64,000 bases of DNA from Haloarcula sp. H-GB4 (GTDB lineage: Archaea; Halobacteriota; Halobacteria; Halobacteriales; Haloarculaceae): positions 1,566,190 to 1,630,189 of the forward strand of contig NZ_JAVDDX010000001.1 of assembly GCF_030848575.1 (NCBI RefSeq), given 5' to 3'. Each line of letters starts with the position of its first letter. The first letter of the stretch is position 1. The notes beneath the pieces are model-generated. The model did not search any database. It saw nothing but the letters and a program-made list of their open reading frames with translations, and was not told the DNA's origin. This document shows, piece by piece, positions 7,595 to 19,569 of this stretch. Position numbers and translations under genes: made by a program.

Positions 7595-8428
7595 TCAAGT
7601 TCGCAGGCGGAGTTCGATGTCGTCGCCGTCGTGCACTGTGAGACCGGCATCGGTTTCCGCGACAGTATAGTCGGACTGACGGAGGCGCTTCTCTGCCGCC
7701 TCAAGAGTCGCTTCGTCGGGGAGTCGAATCTCGAACCACGCCAGCCCCTGCCCGGTGTGGGGTCTGGACCGCCGCTGCCAGACGTTGGCCCCGATGTGGT
7801 GGTGGTAGTCACCGGCCGCCAGGAACACCGCGCCGTCGTACGTGGCCCTGACGCGCAGTCCGAGTGCGTTGGCGTAGAACGACCGGGCTGTCTCCACTGA
7901 CGAGACTTCTAGATGTACGTGTCCGATGTCGGAGTCGGCGGGCATCGACTGTTCGCCGGTCGCAGCAGCCGCGACTGACTGCGTGTCGAGGAGTTCAGTT
8001 ACCATTTCGACGTGCCCCGACGGTGTCTCACCCCACGATGCCTGCGGAAAGTCACGGTAGATCTCGACGCCGTTACCGGCCGGGTCCGACAGATACAGCG
8101 CCTCGCTGACACCGTGGTCCGATGCACCGTCGAGTGTCCACTCGGAGTCGATGCGACGGAGAGCATCACCCAGTGCCGCTCGCGATGGAACGCGAAACGC
8201 GACGTGATACAGCCCAGTCTCTGAAGCATCTCTCGCTGGTGCGTCCGGCCGATGGTTCAGAACCAGAAGCGCCTGTCCTCCCGCACCGAGTACCGTCCAG
8301 TCGCTGCCCGAGTCTAGTACCTGCAGGCCAACAACATCACGGTAGAAATCGACGGCCGGAGAGGGGTCAGCAACGGTCAGGGCCACCCGGCCGATCTCGG
8401 CTTCCGATGAAAGAGTCGCCTGATCCAT
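7595..8428 (-). CDS. Two-domain glyoxalase-fold (VOC) protein, ring-cleaving dioxygenase-like
   Basis: Two vicinal-oxygen-chelate domains are visible in 277 residues (about 11-126 and 167-277). The second carries a complete His-His-Glu metal set: His172 in GHVHLEV, a His in YHHHIGANVW (209-211) and Glu272 in DDIELRL. The first has His75 and Glu122 but Val replaces the first His, so only the C-terminal half should hold metal. This layout matches catechol-2,3-dioxygenase/MhqO-type proteins. The start at 8428 drops an unrelated 41-residue upstream extension. The downstream neighbour is the MhqD-like hydrolase. Confidence 0.85.
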   Translation of the reverse strand: MDQATLSSEAEIGRVALTVADPSPAVDFYRDVVGLQVLDSGSDWTVLGAGGQALLVLNHRPDAPARDASETGLYHVAFRVPSRAALGDALRRIDSEWTLDGASDHGVSEALYLSDPAGNGVEIYRDFPQASWGETPSGHVEMVTELLDTQSVAAAATGEQSMPADSDIGHVHLEVSSVETARSFYANALGLRVRATYDGAVFLAAGDYHHHIGANVWQRRSRPHTGQGLAWFEIRLPDEATLEAAEKRLRQSDYTVAETDAGLTVHDGDDIELRLRT

Positions 8429-8713
8429 ACCGATAGTAGGTGTAGACAGCCCATAATCCTGGGTGCCAGCCACAGATACCCACAATAAGTTTGAGGCAAC
8501 AGTGTTCGACCTACCGCAGTTCATGATCGAGATATTGATCTTTGCTAGCATACAGCGATGTCTTTGGAGAATTGATAAAATTTAGTGTAAAATACTCAGA
8601 ATATACTTCGAGCGGAGAATTATGCATAAACTATTACGTATTACTAGCAGAGACGTGTGTTAACCTTCATCAGAGTAGTACTATAACCTTCGAGTTGTTA
8701 CCTTGGGTTGACT
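8429..8713. other. AT-rich divergent promoter region
   Basis: This 285-nt gap separates the minus-strand dioxygenase-like gene from the plus-strand UPF0058 gene. Bases 8560-8700 are clearly richer in A+T than the surrounding coding DNA. I see no coding sequence, tRNA or convincing repeat in it. Confidence 0.6.
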
Positions 8714-8950
8714 ATGAAAAAGCAGGAGCTCATCCACCTTCACGGCCTGCTTGCACAGGTACAGAACCACTACGAAGCCGAATCCGGGACGGAAGTGGAC
8801 CACGACGAATACGCGGAACTGGGCGTTAAGCCGACATCGATTCACAAGTCGAAAACAGACCACAAGGCCGCTGTCTTTGCGATTGCTGACGGTATTGCCT
8901 CTGAGATGGCCGACGAAACCAAAGAGCCTGTTTCTGCCGCCGCGGACTAA
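8714..8950 (+). CDS. UPF0058 family small protein
   Basis: This 78-residue protein begins MKKQELIHLHGLLAQV and is mostly helical, with His and acidic residues early on. It is typical of the archaeal UPF0058 family, which has no assigned reaction. The ATG at 8714 is preferred to a TTG two codons upstream. A short hairpin (8952-8967) directly follows the stop and may end the transcript. Confidence 0.85.
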   Translation: MKKQELIHLHGLLAQVQNHYEAESGTEVDHDEYAELGVKPTSIHKSKTDHKAAVFAIADGIASEMADETKEPVSAAAD

Positions 8951-8951
8951 C

Positions 8952-8967
8952 GAAACTCCGTAGTTTC
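8952..8967 (+). terminator. Short hairpin after the UPF0058 gene
   Basis: GAAACT and AGTTTC form a perfect 6-bp stem around a 4-nt loop, starting one base after the stop codon. There is no long T tract, so termination is only a possibility. Confidence 0.35.
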
Positions 8968-9089
8968 TACCGCAGTTTTGCCGCCAAGCAATGCAATTAG
9001 TGGCTATATAACAGCTGTCAGATATATGTTAGAAGTTCTATAATTCGAGAGTGTAGCACAGATCTGCCCTTGCTGCTCAGGAGCCGGGC

Positions 9090-9563
9090 TTACTCATCGA
9101 TTAATTCCTCGAACTCGGGTAACACGTCGTCCGATTCGTCCGTGGATTGGTCCGACGACAGGTCATCGGTGTCGGCTTCCGACTCTGCGGACGAGGACTC
9201 GTCTTCTGTCGTCTCGTCAGACTCCTCCGGAATCTCTTCGATTTCGAGCACATCGAGCGGGATGTTTTCGAGCCGTTGCCCGATCTCCTTGCGTGCAATT
9301 CGGGCGGCGTGTTCGTCTCGTTCGACGTTGAAGACGGTCATCTCCAGTTCGAGTGCGACGAGACTCTCGTCAGCTGCGAGAAACGCGGGTTCCAGTGTCT
9401 CGCCGCAGTGTGGACAGTGCCGATCCCCCATGTTGATCTCGACGTAGTTGAGGTCGGGGTTCAGCATCTCCCCCGTTTTCGAGATGGCGATACGAACTGC
9501 CTCGTCCGCAGATGCCACGTCGTATACTGGGACTGCGGCCTCGACAACAACTCGGCAATTCAT
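9090..9563 (-). CDS. UPF0212 (DUF555) family protein
   Basis: The product of 157 residues starts MNCRVVVEAAVPVYDV and contains a single CPHC pair (near residue 50). The last 45 residues are almost all Asp, Glu and Ser, a halophile-type acidic tail. The family is archaeal and uncharacterised. The start at 9563 is supported by a TATA box (9582-9590, minus strand) about 24 nt upstream, consistent with a leaderless message. It is transcribed away from the glycosylase gene. Confidence 0.88.
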   Translation of the reverse strand: MNCRVVVEAAVPVYDVASADEAVRIAISKTGEMLNPDLNYVEINMGDRHCPHCGETLEPAFLAADESLVALELEMTVFNVERDEHAARIARKEIGQRLENIPLDVLEIEEIPEESDETTEDESSSAESEADTDDLSSDQSTDESDDVLPEFEELIDE

Positions 9564-9581
9564 GCCAGTATGTTTGTTTCC

Positions 9582-9591
9582 CAATATAATG
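9582..9591 (-). promoter_or_regulatory. TATA box for the UPF0212 gene
   Basis: The minus strand reads ATTATATTGG about 24 nt before the ATG at 9563, the spacing of a leaderless haloarchaeal promoter. Confidence 0.5.
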
Positions 9592-9813
9592 AAGGTTAGC
9601 CCTGAACCAGTGTGTACCATACGGTACCGATATCCGGGGTGAGAGAGTCGGAGCGCCCAATCGAGTGGTAGACGTACGAGCGCTCCAAAACATCACGACG
9701 ACAAAACCAGTGACAAGTGAGACAACGACGGTCCCTGTGTTGGTGGTGCACGTACAAACCCAATACGAGCGAAACTCGTAACGCCATTACCTCCGGGTCC
9801 GTACACACAGACA

Positions 9814-10722
9814 ATGGAACAGGGCGTCATTGATGTTGGGTCGCTGGCAGGCGGTATCGATTTGCAGGCAACTGTCGAGAGCGGGCAGTCCTATCTCTGG
9901 AACCGGGACGACGGCGAGATGTACCAGCGCGAGGGCGCAACCGGCGGGGACGCCTGGTACTGGACGACAGTCCGCCGGGATGGGTCACCAGAGGTCATCC
10001 GTGTCCGGCAGCGGGATGGGATGCTCGAATGGGAATCGACGATTGATGCCGAAGTGGACCTCAGGCGACTCCTTCGGCTTGACGACGACCTCACCGCGAT
10101 TCGGACGACAGCACCGGACGACGACGTGGTTCAGTCGGCCTATGAGACGTTCTGGGGGTTGCGACTGGTTCAGGACTCCCCGTTCGGGTCCCTCATCTCG
10201 TTCATCTGTTCAGCCCAGATGCGTGTCGCCCGAATACACAGTATGCAGCAGGCGCTCCGTGATACGTTCGGCGAAGAGATAGAGTTCAGCGGGCGAACGT
10301 ACAACGCCTATCCGACGCCATCGGCGCTGGCTGAAACGACAGAAGAACGGCTCCGGGACCTCGGACTGGGCTATCGTGCGCCGTACGTCCAGCGTACCGC
10401 GGAAATGGTCGCAAGCGGCGAGGCCGACCCCGAGGAAGCTGTCGGCCTTGACTACGAGGACGCCAGAGAATCGCTCACCCGCTTCGTCGGCGTCGGCGAC
10501 AAGGTCGCAGATTGCGTGTTGCTGTTCTCGCTTGATTACCTCGAAGCGGTCCCGCTAGACACCTGGATCCGGACAACAATCGAGGAGTACTATCCGGAGT
10601 GCGAGCAGGGGAACTACACCGACACGTCGCGGGCTATCCGGGCAGCACTGGGTTGTGAGTACGCCGGCTACACACAGACGTATCTGTTCCATTACCTCCG
10701 AACGGGCAGCAACGAAGACTGA
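9814..10722 (+). CDS. ogg: 8-oxoguanine DNA glycosylase (Ogg1 type, HhH-GPD)
   Basis: This 302-residue enzyme excises oxidised guanine from DNA and nicks the backbone. The helix-hairpin-helix reads FVGVGDKVADCVLLFSLD, which places the Schiff-base Lys at 230 and the catalytic Asp at 249 (VPLDTWI), closely following the eukaryotic OGG1 pattern. The N-terminal domain (GQSYLWNR near 24-31) also resembles OGG1. The gene appears to stand at the head of a loose plus-strand group with acyP and nnr. Its presence near KatG fits oxidative-damage repair, although they are not in one operon. Confidence 0.9.
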   Translation: MEQGVIDVGSLAGGIDLQATVESGQSYLWNRDDGEMYQREGATGGDAWYWTTVRRDGSPEVIRVRQRDGMLEWESTIDAEVDLRRLLRLDDDLTAIRTTAPDDDVVQSAYETFWGLRLVQDSPFGSLISFICSAQMRVARIHSMQQALRDTFGEEIEFSGRTYNAYPTPSALAETTEERLRDLGLGYRAPYVQRTAEMVASGEADPEEAVGLDYEDARESLTRFVGVGDKVADCVLLFSLDYLEAVPLDTWIRTTIEEYYPECEQGNYTDTSRAIRAALGCEYAGYTQTYLFHYLRTGSNED

Positions 10723-10775
10723 CACGCGTGGCGGAAGGCGACAGTATAACGGAGGCCGCCGGCAAATCCTCGGAT

Positions 10776-11051
10776 ATGACTCGCACGCGAGCACACGTGT
10801 TCGTCTCCGGTCGTGTTCAGGGCGTCTATTACAGAGCGACCACACGGGAGCGCGCACAGGACCAAGGAGTCAACGGGTGGGTCCGGAACCTCGACGACGG
10901 CTGTGTCGAAGCAGTGTTCGAAGGCCCTGAAGCCGACGTTGAGGCGATGATCGAGTTCTGCCACGAGGGGAGCGACCGCGCGAACGTGACCGACGTCGAA
11001 GTCGAGTACGAGGACCCGGAGGGTGTCGACGGCTTCGAGGTCCGCTGGTAG
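10776..11051 (+). CDS. acyP: Acylphosphatase
   Basis: The 91-residue protein hydrolyses acyl phosphates such as carbamoyl phosphate. The phosphate-binding loop SGRVQGVYYR with catalytic Arg20 and the second active-site residue Asn38 in GWVRNLDDG are intact, and the length is normal for the family. The ATG at 10776 fits the family start; upstream in-frame codons give no conserved sequence. It lies 53 nt after the glycosylase and 46 nt before nnr. Confidence 0.94.
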   Translation: MTRTRAHVFVSGRVQGVYYRATTRERAQDQGVNGWVRNLDDGCVEAVFEGPEADVEAMIEFCHEGSDRANVTDVEVEYEDPEGVDGFEVRW

Positions 11052-11097
11052 GCCGCCGTCCCGTAGAGTTACTTCACTGGCGGGCGAACCCGCGGAT

Positions 11098-12540
11098 ATG
11101 CTCACCGGCTCCGAAATGGGTGTCGTCGATGAGAACGCTGCCGCGCTCGGTGTCCCGCGTAAGCAGTTGATGGAGTCGTCCGGCCACGCCGTCGCACGGG
11201 CGGTCGGTTCCATCGCTGATCCCGGCGAACAGGTCACTATCGTCGCCGGACGGGGAAACAACGGTGGGGACGCGCTCGTCGCCGCCCGTTTCCTCGACGA
11301 CTACGACCTTCGCGTCTTGTTACTTGGGCGTCCGGGTGCCATCTCGACGACGATTGCCAGAGAGAACTGGGAAGCCCTCCAGCACGCTGAGTACCCGACA
11401 GAGACGGTCAGAGATTCTTCGGCGCTAGAGCTTGGAACCCCCGATGTCGTCGTCGACGCGATGCTGGGCACGGGTATCACCGGCGACCTCCGGGAACCGG
11501 CGGCGACGGCTGCCACAAGCATGAACGAGAGCGACGCGACCGTCCTCTCTGTCGATGTCCCGTCCGGCCTCGACGCTGAAACAGGGCGGCTGGCCGAGAA
11601 CGCTGTCGACGCCGACCACGTCGTCACGTTTCATGACACCAAGCCCGGCCTGCCCGCCCTCGACGTGCCGGTCACCGTTGCCGACATCGGCATCCCCGAC
11701 GCGGCGGAGCTGTTCATTGAGCGAGGTGACCTCACGCGACTCGAACGTGACCCGGCGAGCCACAAGGGCGACAACGGCGAGGTGCTGGTCGTCGGTGGCG
11801 GCCCGTACACCGGTGCACCGGCGCTCACGGCACAGGCCGCCCTCAGAAGCGGGGCCGACCTCGTTCGAGTCGCCTGCCCCGCTGTCGTCGCTCGCGAGAT
11901 CCAGTCCTACAGCGAGAACCTCATCCTCAGACCCTTCGACGGGGATCACCTCGCGCCGCCGCACGTCGACCGCCTCGCCGAACTGGCGGCAGACCACGAC
12001 ACGCTGATTGTTGGACCGGGGCTCGGAGATGCCGACGCGACGCTGGATGCTGTTGCGGACCTGCTGTCCGGATTCGAAGGAACGGCCGTCGTCGACGCCG
12101 ACGCGCTGTCGGTAGTCCCGGACATCGAAACGGACGCGGAACTCATCTGCACACCCCATCAGGGCGAACTGCTCGGTATGGGTGGTGAGACAGCCGAGGA
12201 CTGGCAGGAACGGGCGGACGTAGTGGAGTCCTTCGCGGCGGAGGTCGGCCAGACGCTGCTAGTCAAAGGTCCGTACGACATCGTCTCCGATGGGGAGCGG
12301 ACCCGCGTGGGCCGGACGGGCAATCCGGGAATGACGGTCGGCGGAACCGGCGACGTGCTCGCAGGTGTGACGGGCGCACTCGCCTCCGTTCAGGATCCAC
12401 TTGATGCGGCTGCCATCGCCGCCTACACTGTCGGCAGTGTCGGTGACCGCGTCGTTGACGACCGCGGCTACGGACTGGTTGCGACGGACTTGCTAGACGA
12501 GATACCAAGTGTTCTGTGGCAGCGAGAAGCAGAGCCGTAG
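11098..12540 (+). CDS. nnr: Bifunctional NAD(P)H-hydrate epimerase / ADP-dependent dehydratase
   Basis: This 480-residue enzyme repairs hydrated NADH and NADPH. The N-terminal half (about 1-210) is the YjeF-N epimerase with the GRGNNGGD nucleotide loop. The C-terminal half (about 220-480) is the ribokinase-like dehydratase, ending with the GGTGDVLAG motif whose Asp (about residue 417) is catalytic. Both domains are complete and fused in the usual order. The start at 11098 gives the usual MLTGSEM opening. It converges on hflX with a 7-nt gap. Confidence 0.93.
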   Translation: MLTGSEMGVVDENAAALGVPRKQLMESSGHAVARAVGSIADPGEQVTIVAGRGNNGGDALVAARFLDDYDLRVLLLGRPGAISTTIARENWEALQHAEYPTETVRDSSALELGTPDVVVDAMLGTGITGDLREPAATAATSMNESDATVLSVDVPSGLDAETGRLAENAVDADHVVTFHDTKPGLPALDVPVTVADIGIPDAAELFIERGDLTRLERDPASHKGDNGEVLVVGGGPYTGAPALTAQAALRSGADLVRVACPAVVAREIQSYSENLILRPFDGDHLAPPHVDRLAELAADHDTLIVGPGLGDADATLDAVADLLSGFEGTAVVDADALSVVPDIETDAELICTPHQGELLGMGGETAEDWQERADVVESFAAEVGQTLLVKGPYDIVSDGERTRVGRTGNPGMTVGGTGDVLAGVTGALASVQDPLDAAAIAAYTVGSVGDRVVDDRGYGLVATDLLDEIPSVLWQREAEP

Positions 12541-12547
12541 ATCGTAA

Positions 12548-13858
12548 TCAGGCCGACGCACCGACCAAGTCCCCCGCTTTCGCCCGGGACTGCTCGATGA
12601 TTGCCGGCCGCGCCTCGAACTCGATGACTACCTGGTCGCCGTAATCGACCGTCTCGACGCTGGCGTGGTCGTGAATCCACGAGACGAGACTCATCGTATC
12701 GTCGGTCATCGGGAGGACGAGCCGTTCGTGCTCGTAGTCCGGCAGTTCGTGGTCGATGCGGTCCGTGAGGTCATCCATGTTGAGCCCCTGTTTGGCGCTG
12801 ACGGCGACGGGGTTCGGGGCCAGCGACGAGAGTGCGTCTTTCTTGCGACGGACCTCCTCGTCGTCAACCATGTCGGTCTTGTTGAGGACCGTGACGATGG
12901 GGGCTTCGTTGCGCTCGTACAGCGTATCGTGGCTCGTCACCAGTTTCTCCCGGATTTCCTCGACCGATTCGGAGACATCGACAACGAGCAAGACGAGATC
13001 GGCGTGATACACCGACCCCAGCGTGGACTTGAACGACTCGACGAGCCAGTGCGGGAGGTCCTGAATGAACCCAACCGTGTCGGTGACCAGCACTTCGCGC
13101 TTCCCGACTTCGGCGCGGCGAGTGGTCGTCCCGAGCGTCGTGAACAGGCGGTCCTCGCTCTCTGCCGTGGTGTCGAGGTCAGGATGGAGGTCGTCGTTCT
13201 CGTCAACGTCGAGGTCGTCAGCGAGGCGGCGCAGGAGTGTTGATTTTCCGGCGTTGGTGTAGCCGGCGAGGGCAACGAGGTCGAAGCCGGACTCCCGGCG
13301 CTGTTCCCGACGGTGTCGCTCGGTCTCCTCGATGGATTCCAGCTCGTCCCGGATGTTGGCGATCTGCTTTTTGATGTCCTCTTCGCGGGACTCGTCGTAC
13401 TCGCCGAGGCCCATGAACCCCGGGCGCTCGTCGCGTTTGGCCAGGCTCGCCTTGGCCTCGGCACGCGGGAGTTCGTAGCGTAGCTCCGCGAGTTCGACCT
13501 GCAGCTGGGCCTTTCGAGTCTGGGCTCGCTGGCCGAAGATTTCGAGGATAAGCCGGAAACGGTCGATGACGCGCACTCGCTCGGGGAGTTCGTTCCCGAT
13601 GTTGTACGTCTGGTACGGGCCGAGCTGGTTGTCGAAGATGACGACAGCAGCCTCTTCACGGGCGACCGCGTTGCTCAGTCGGGTTACCTTCCCCTCGCCG
13701 AGGTGGTACGCCGGGTCCTCCGTTCTGGTCTGTGTCACTTCGCCGACGACATCGTACCCGGCCGCCCGGGCGAGGTCCCGGATTTCTGTCGTGTCGGCGG
13801 TGCCACTGTCGACGCGCTTCGCGATGACCGCTCGTTCGGTGGTGTGTGTCGCCGTCAC
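12548..13858 (-). CDS. hflX: GTPase HflX
   Basis: This 436-residue ribosome-associated GTPase has the HflX N-terminal domain (IFDNQLGPYQTYNI near 74-87), a helical linker with the PGFMGLGE stretch, and a G domain: G1 GYTNAGKST (199-207), G3 DTVG (260-263) and G4 NKTD. An acidic insert rich in Asp and Glu lies between G1 and the switch region (about 215-235), a likely halophilic adaptation. HflX splits or rescues stalled ribosomes in bacteria; the archaeal role is less defined. It is transcribed alone. Confidence 0.93.
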   Translation of the reverse strand: MTATHTTERAVIAKRVDSGTADTTEIRDLARAAGYDVVGEVTQTRTEDPAYHLGEGKVTRLSNAVAREEAAVVIFDNQLGPYQTYNIGNELPERVRVIDRFRLILEIFGQRAQTRKAQLQVELAELRYELPRAEAKASLAKRDERPGFMGLGEYDESREEDIKKQIANIRDELESIEETERHRREQRRESGFDLVALAGYTNAGKSTLLRRLADDLDVDENDDLHPDLDTTAESEDRLFTTLGTTTRRAEVGKREVLVTDTVGFIQDLPHWLVESFKSTLGSVYHADLVLLVVDVSESVEEIREKLVTSHDTLYERNEAPIVTVLNKTDMVDDEEVRRKKDALSSLAPNPVAVSAKQGLNMDDLTDRIDHELPDYEHERLVLPMTDDTMSLVSWIHDHASVETVDYGDQVVIEFEARPAIIEQSRAKAGDLVGASA

Positions 13859-14043
13859 TCGTTGTGAAGATACGGCGTCCGATTATTTAACCCCCCGGGC
13901 GGCTCGCAGTAACGTCCAGTGCGCCGGCGGAAAGCGGTAAAATGGCAGATACTGAAGGGCAGCGGCGGTTGGTTACTACCTTCTGACCGTTCTGTCTCGC
14001 GATAGCTGGATACAGCCACCACGGCGGTGGCGTTCGCTCCGGC

Positions 14044-16422
<2,379 letters not shown>

Positions 16423-16443
16423 GCAGGCGGTCAGGTACGCGGT

Positions 16444-16791
16444 ATGGGTGAGTTCGTACTCCAACTAGATGGGTTGGGCCTCCAGCAGATGGGCCTCGAA
16501 TTCGGTGGTGGCGGCCTTATCGGCGGGATCATCGGGTTCGCCGCCAAGAAGATCGCAAAACTCATTGCCGTCATCGTCGGCATTGAGCTGGCGCTGTTCA
16601 AGTTCCTTGAGACACGCGGCATCCTGCAGGTGAACTGGGACGCAATAGGCGGGGCCGCACAGAACGCAACTGGCACTGCCGGGAACGCGACGGCGACACA
16701 ACCACCGTCCTGGATCACGTCGCTGCTCTCGGCCCTGCCGGTCAGCGCCGGTTTTACGGCCGGGTTTCTCGTCGGATTCAAGAAGGGGTAA
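16444..16791 (+). CDS. FUN14 family membrane protein
   Basis: The 115-residue protein has a Gly-rich first membrane segment (GGGLIGGIIGFAAKK), a second segment (LIAVIVGIELALFKFL) and a third near the C-terminus (PVSAGFTAGFLVGF), the pattern of FUN14 proteins. These occur in archaea, where their function is unknown; the eukaryotic member is a mitochondrial mitophagy receptor. A TATA box at 16414-16422 fixes the start at 16444. It converges on the SBDS gene with a 15-nt gap. Confidence 0.85.
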   Translation: MGEFVLQLDGLGLQQMGLEFGGGGLIGGIIGFAAKKIAKLIAVIVGIELALFKFLETRGILQVNWDAIGGAAQNATGTAGNATATQPPSWITSLLSALPVSAGFTAGFLVGFKKG

Positions 16792-16806
16792 CGCGACGTC
16801 GCGGCG

Positions 16807-17535
16807 TCAGCCGCGTGTACTGATATCGTCTTCGTCTTTGATGATTTGGGTCTCCGCCTCGCCGCTTGTGTGCTCGTTCACCACGTCATAGAAGTCGTTC
16901 TGCAGGCCGGCCGGGAACGTCATGACGCCGACCCACGAGCCGTCGGACTGCCACTCCTCGCGTTCGAGGTCGCCGAACTGACGGATCTGTGCCTGGGCGC
17001 TCCCGGCGTAATCCGCGGGGACCTGCACGGCGACGGTGACCTCATCAAACCGGATTGGGATGACTGGTCGGAGCGCATCGAGGGCGTCGTCGACCTGCGC
17101 CTCGACGGGCTCCATCGGGTCAACTCTGAAATCCGTTTCTTCGAGGGCGGACTCGATTCGCTCCGGCGGGTGTGGCGCGTCGTCCATCTGCGGATTGACC
17201 GCGTTACGCGTAATCCGCTGGATGAGCTGTTTGTGCTTTTGTTCCTGCATTTCACGGCGCTGGTCGGCCGTGATCTGAATCTCTCCCCGCTTGATAACTT
17301 CGGGAATGATAGCCATCGGATCGGTCGTGTCAAACACCTCTTCGAGCATATTCTCGGGCGGTCGGTCCCCTCGCGAGGCGTCCTCGAACACGTCCTCCGC
17401 CGCGATAACGTCCTCAAGGTCGTCGTCGAAGTCATCACGTTTTATCGCCAGCGCAGCGTCCGGATCCACCAGTACCTCGAACCGTTGACCGTGGGATTCG
17501 AGGCGCGCCGTCACCGCCTCGTCAAGCGATATCAT
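16807..17535 (-). CDS. Ribosome maturation protein SBDS homologue
   Basis: The 242-residue protein is the archaeal orthologue of SBDS/Sdo1, which helps release the anti-association factor from large ribosomal subunits. Three domains follow in order: N-terminal SBDS domain (MISLDEAVTARLESHGQRFE onward), a central helical domain (RIESALEETDFRVDP) and a C-terminal RRM-like domain. The start at 17535 gives the expected beginning; the 17586 alternative adds an unrelated 17 residues. It lies 86 nt downstream of psmA, as in the archaeal proteasome/exosome superoperon. Confidence 0.93.
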   Translation of the reverse strand: MISLDEAVTARLESHGQRFEVLVDPDAALAIKRDDFDDDLEDVIAAEDVFEDASRGDRPPENMLEEVFDTTDPMAIIPEVIKRGEIQITADQRREMQEQKHKQLIQRITRNAVNPQMDDAPHPPERIESALEETDFRVDPMEPVEAQVDDALDALRPVIPIRFDEVTVAVQVPADYAGSAQAQIRQFGDLEREEWQSDGSWVGVMTFPAGLQNDFYDVVNEHTSGEAETQIIKDEDDISTRG

Positions 17536-17621
17536 ACCCGTCGGTAGCAGTGGGCCAGTTAAAGGCCTTACTGCGTGGTCGGACAAAAAAGTCCAGTCGC
17601 CCGCGAGGGCCGCCGGAAGAG

Positions 17622-18404
<783 letters not shown>

Positions 18405-18406
18405 AG

Positions 18407-18892
18407 TTATCGGAAATCGAGTGCTGTCGCGCCGACGAACGCAACGTCGGAGGCCGTTTCGACATCGTAGCGCGGAGGCCGAACAGTAGCGCTCCGGTCT
18501 GCGTTCTCGAACACGACGTGTCTCTGTTCAGTGGATTCCGGCGGCCCGCGTATATACTTTTCTTCACAGGCACGCACGGTGCCGCTAATCCCCCGGACAC
18601 GGACCCGAACGTCATCGTTATCGACGCTGTCCAGACAGGTCAGCGCGGCCCGTGCCGGGTCCGTCTGGCCGCGTCTGGTCCGGACGATAGCTTCGGCCGT
18701 GCCGTCGTAGCCGTGGAACTGGAGGACGGTCATATCTGTCTCGGCGCTGCCGGTGTCCCCCAGCAGGTTCTGGGCGGCGTACCACACCTCGCGCTGGAAC
18801 GCCCGGCGACCGAAGGAGGCATTCGGCCACGTCTCGATACCGACGGCGAGATAGCGCCACCGGGGCCGGAGATGCTTTGGGAGGTGTTTCAT
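18407..18892 (-). CDS. rnp2: Ribonuclease P protein component 2 (Pop5)
   Basis: The 161-residue protein begins MKHLPKHLRPRWRYLAVGIE, a typical archaeal Pop5 start, and contains the alpha-beta RRM-like core of Rpp14/Pop5. With Rpp30 it forms the catalytic-support pair of RNase P, which trims the 5' leader of pre-tRNA. Its partner Rpp30 is encoded 680 nt upstream in the same orientation, with a membrane-protein gene in between. The stop is 2 nt from the psmA start. Confidence 0.92.
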   Translation of the reverse strand: MKHLPKHLRPRWRYLAVGIETWPNASFGRRAFQREVWYAAQNLLGDTGSAETDMTVLQFHGYDGTAEAIVRTRRGQTDPARAALTCLDSVDNDDVRVRVRGISGTVRACEEKYIRGPPESTEQRHVVFENADRSATVRPPRYDVETASDVAFVGATALDFR

Positions 18893-19002
18893 ACGCCAGC
18901 GTTAGCGCGGAGAACAATGAGCAGTGCGGTGTGGAAGTCGGCAGTAGTCAGCCCCGGTCACACAGCACAGTACCCCGAGAGACGAGTCGGTCCGGCATCG
19001 TG

Positions 19003-19425
19003 TCAGAACAGGCTATCGGTCGTCACCGCGCCGACGACGCTGAACACAGCCCCGACGCTGACGGCGCGGAACGTGACGACCATCTGGTCAGCCAGGGGAA
19101 GGTCACCCAGGAACTGGTCGGGAGCCGTGACCGCGATTGCGAGCGTTCCGACGGAGCCGAACGCGACAACCAGGACAGAGATGAATCGGACCGGGACGCC
19201 GGCGACCGCGGCTTCGCGTCTGGGGTTACGGTCGTTGTCAGCGCCGTACAGCCCGCCGTATCCGATGGCGGCGACAATACAGACGAGGAATACGTTGTGG
19301 AAGACGGTCATGTTCAGCGCCAGCGCCCACACCTCCTGGGTCACGACGAAGGGACCGGACAGCAGGAACCCGCCGACGATCTGTTGAGCCGTGTCCGCGA
19401 GCTTGTGCTTTTGTCGTTCTTTCAT
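19003..19425 (-). CDS. DUF2391-like integral membrane protein
   Basis: The 140-residue protein has four hydrophobic segments separated by short loops and a basic N-terminus (MKERQKHKL). It looks like the haloarchaeal DUF2391/TIGR02587-type membrane proteins, function unknown. It sits between the two RNase P subunit genes with gaps of 110 and 144 nt on either side, in contrast to the tight packing elsewhere in this group, which suggests insertion into an older operon. Confidence 0.75.
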   Translation of the reverse strand: MKERQKHKLADTAQQIVGGFLLSGPFVVTQEVWALALNMTVFHNVFLVCIVAAIGYGGLYGADNDRNPRREAAVAGVPVRFISVLVVAFGSVGTLAIAVTAPDQFLGDLPLADQMVVTFRAVSVGAVFSVVGAVTTDSLF

Positions 19426-19569
19426 ACGTCTCGTGTACTCCGGTCGAATGCAAACGCGTTCGGGTCAAGTCAGTCGGCTGACGTGCCGTGACAAAAAGCG
19501 GAAGCGAGCTACACCCGCGACATCCTACACAGAACCGATACCGTCCAGTGAGAGTGGTATCAGCGCCGG

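Noticed and set aside
9614..9686. Inverted repeats GTACC/GGTAC and GGAGCGC/GCGCTCC between the UPF0212 and glycosylase genes
   Set aside because: The first is only 5 bp and the second has a 23-nt loop; both are expected by chance in GC-rich DNA.
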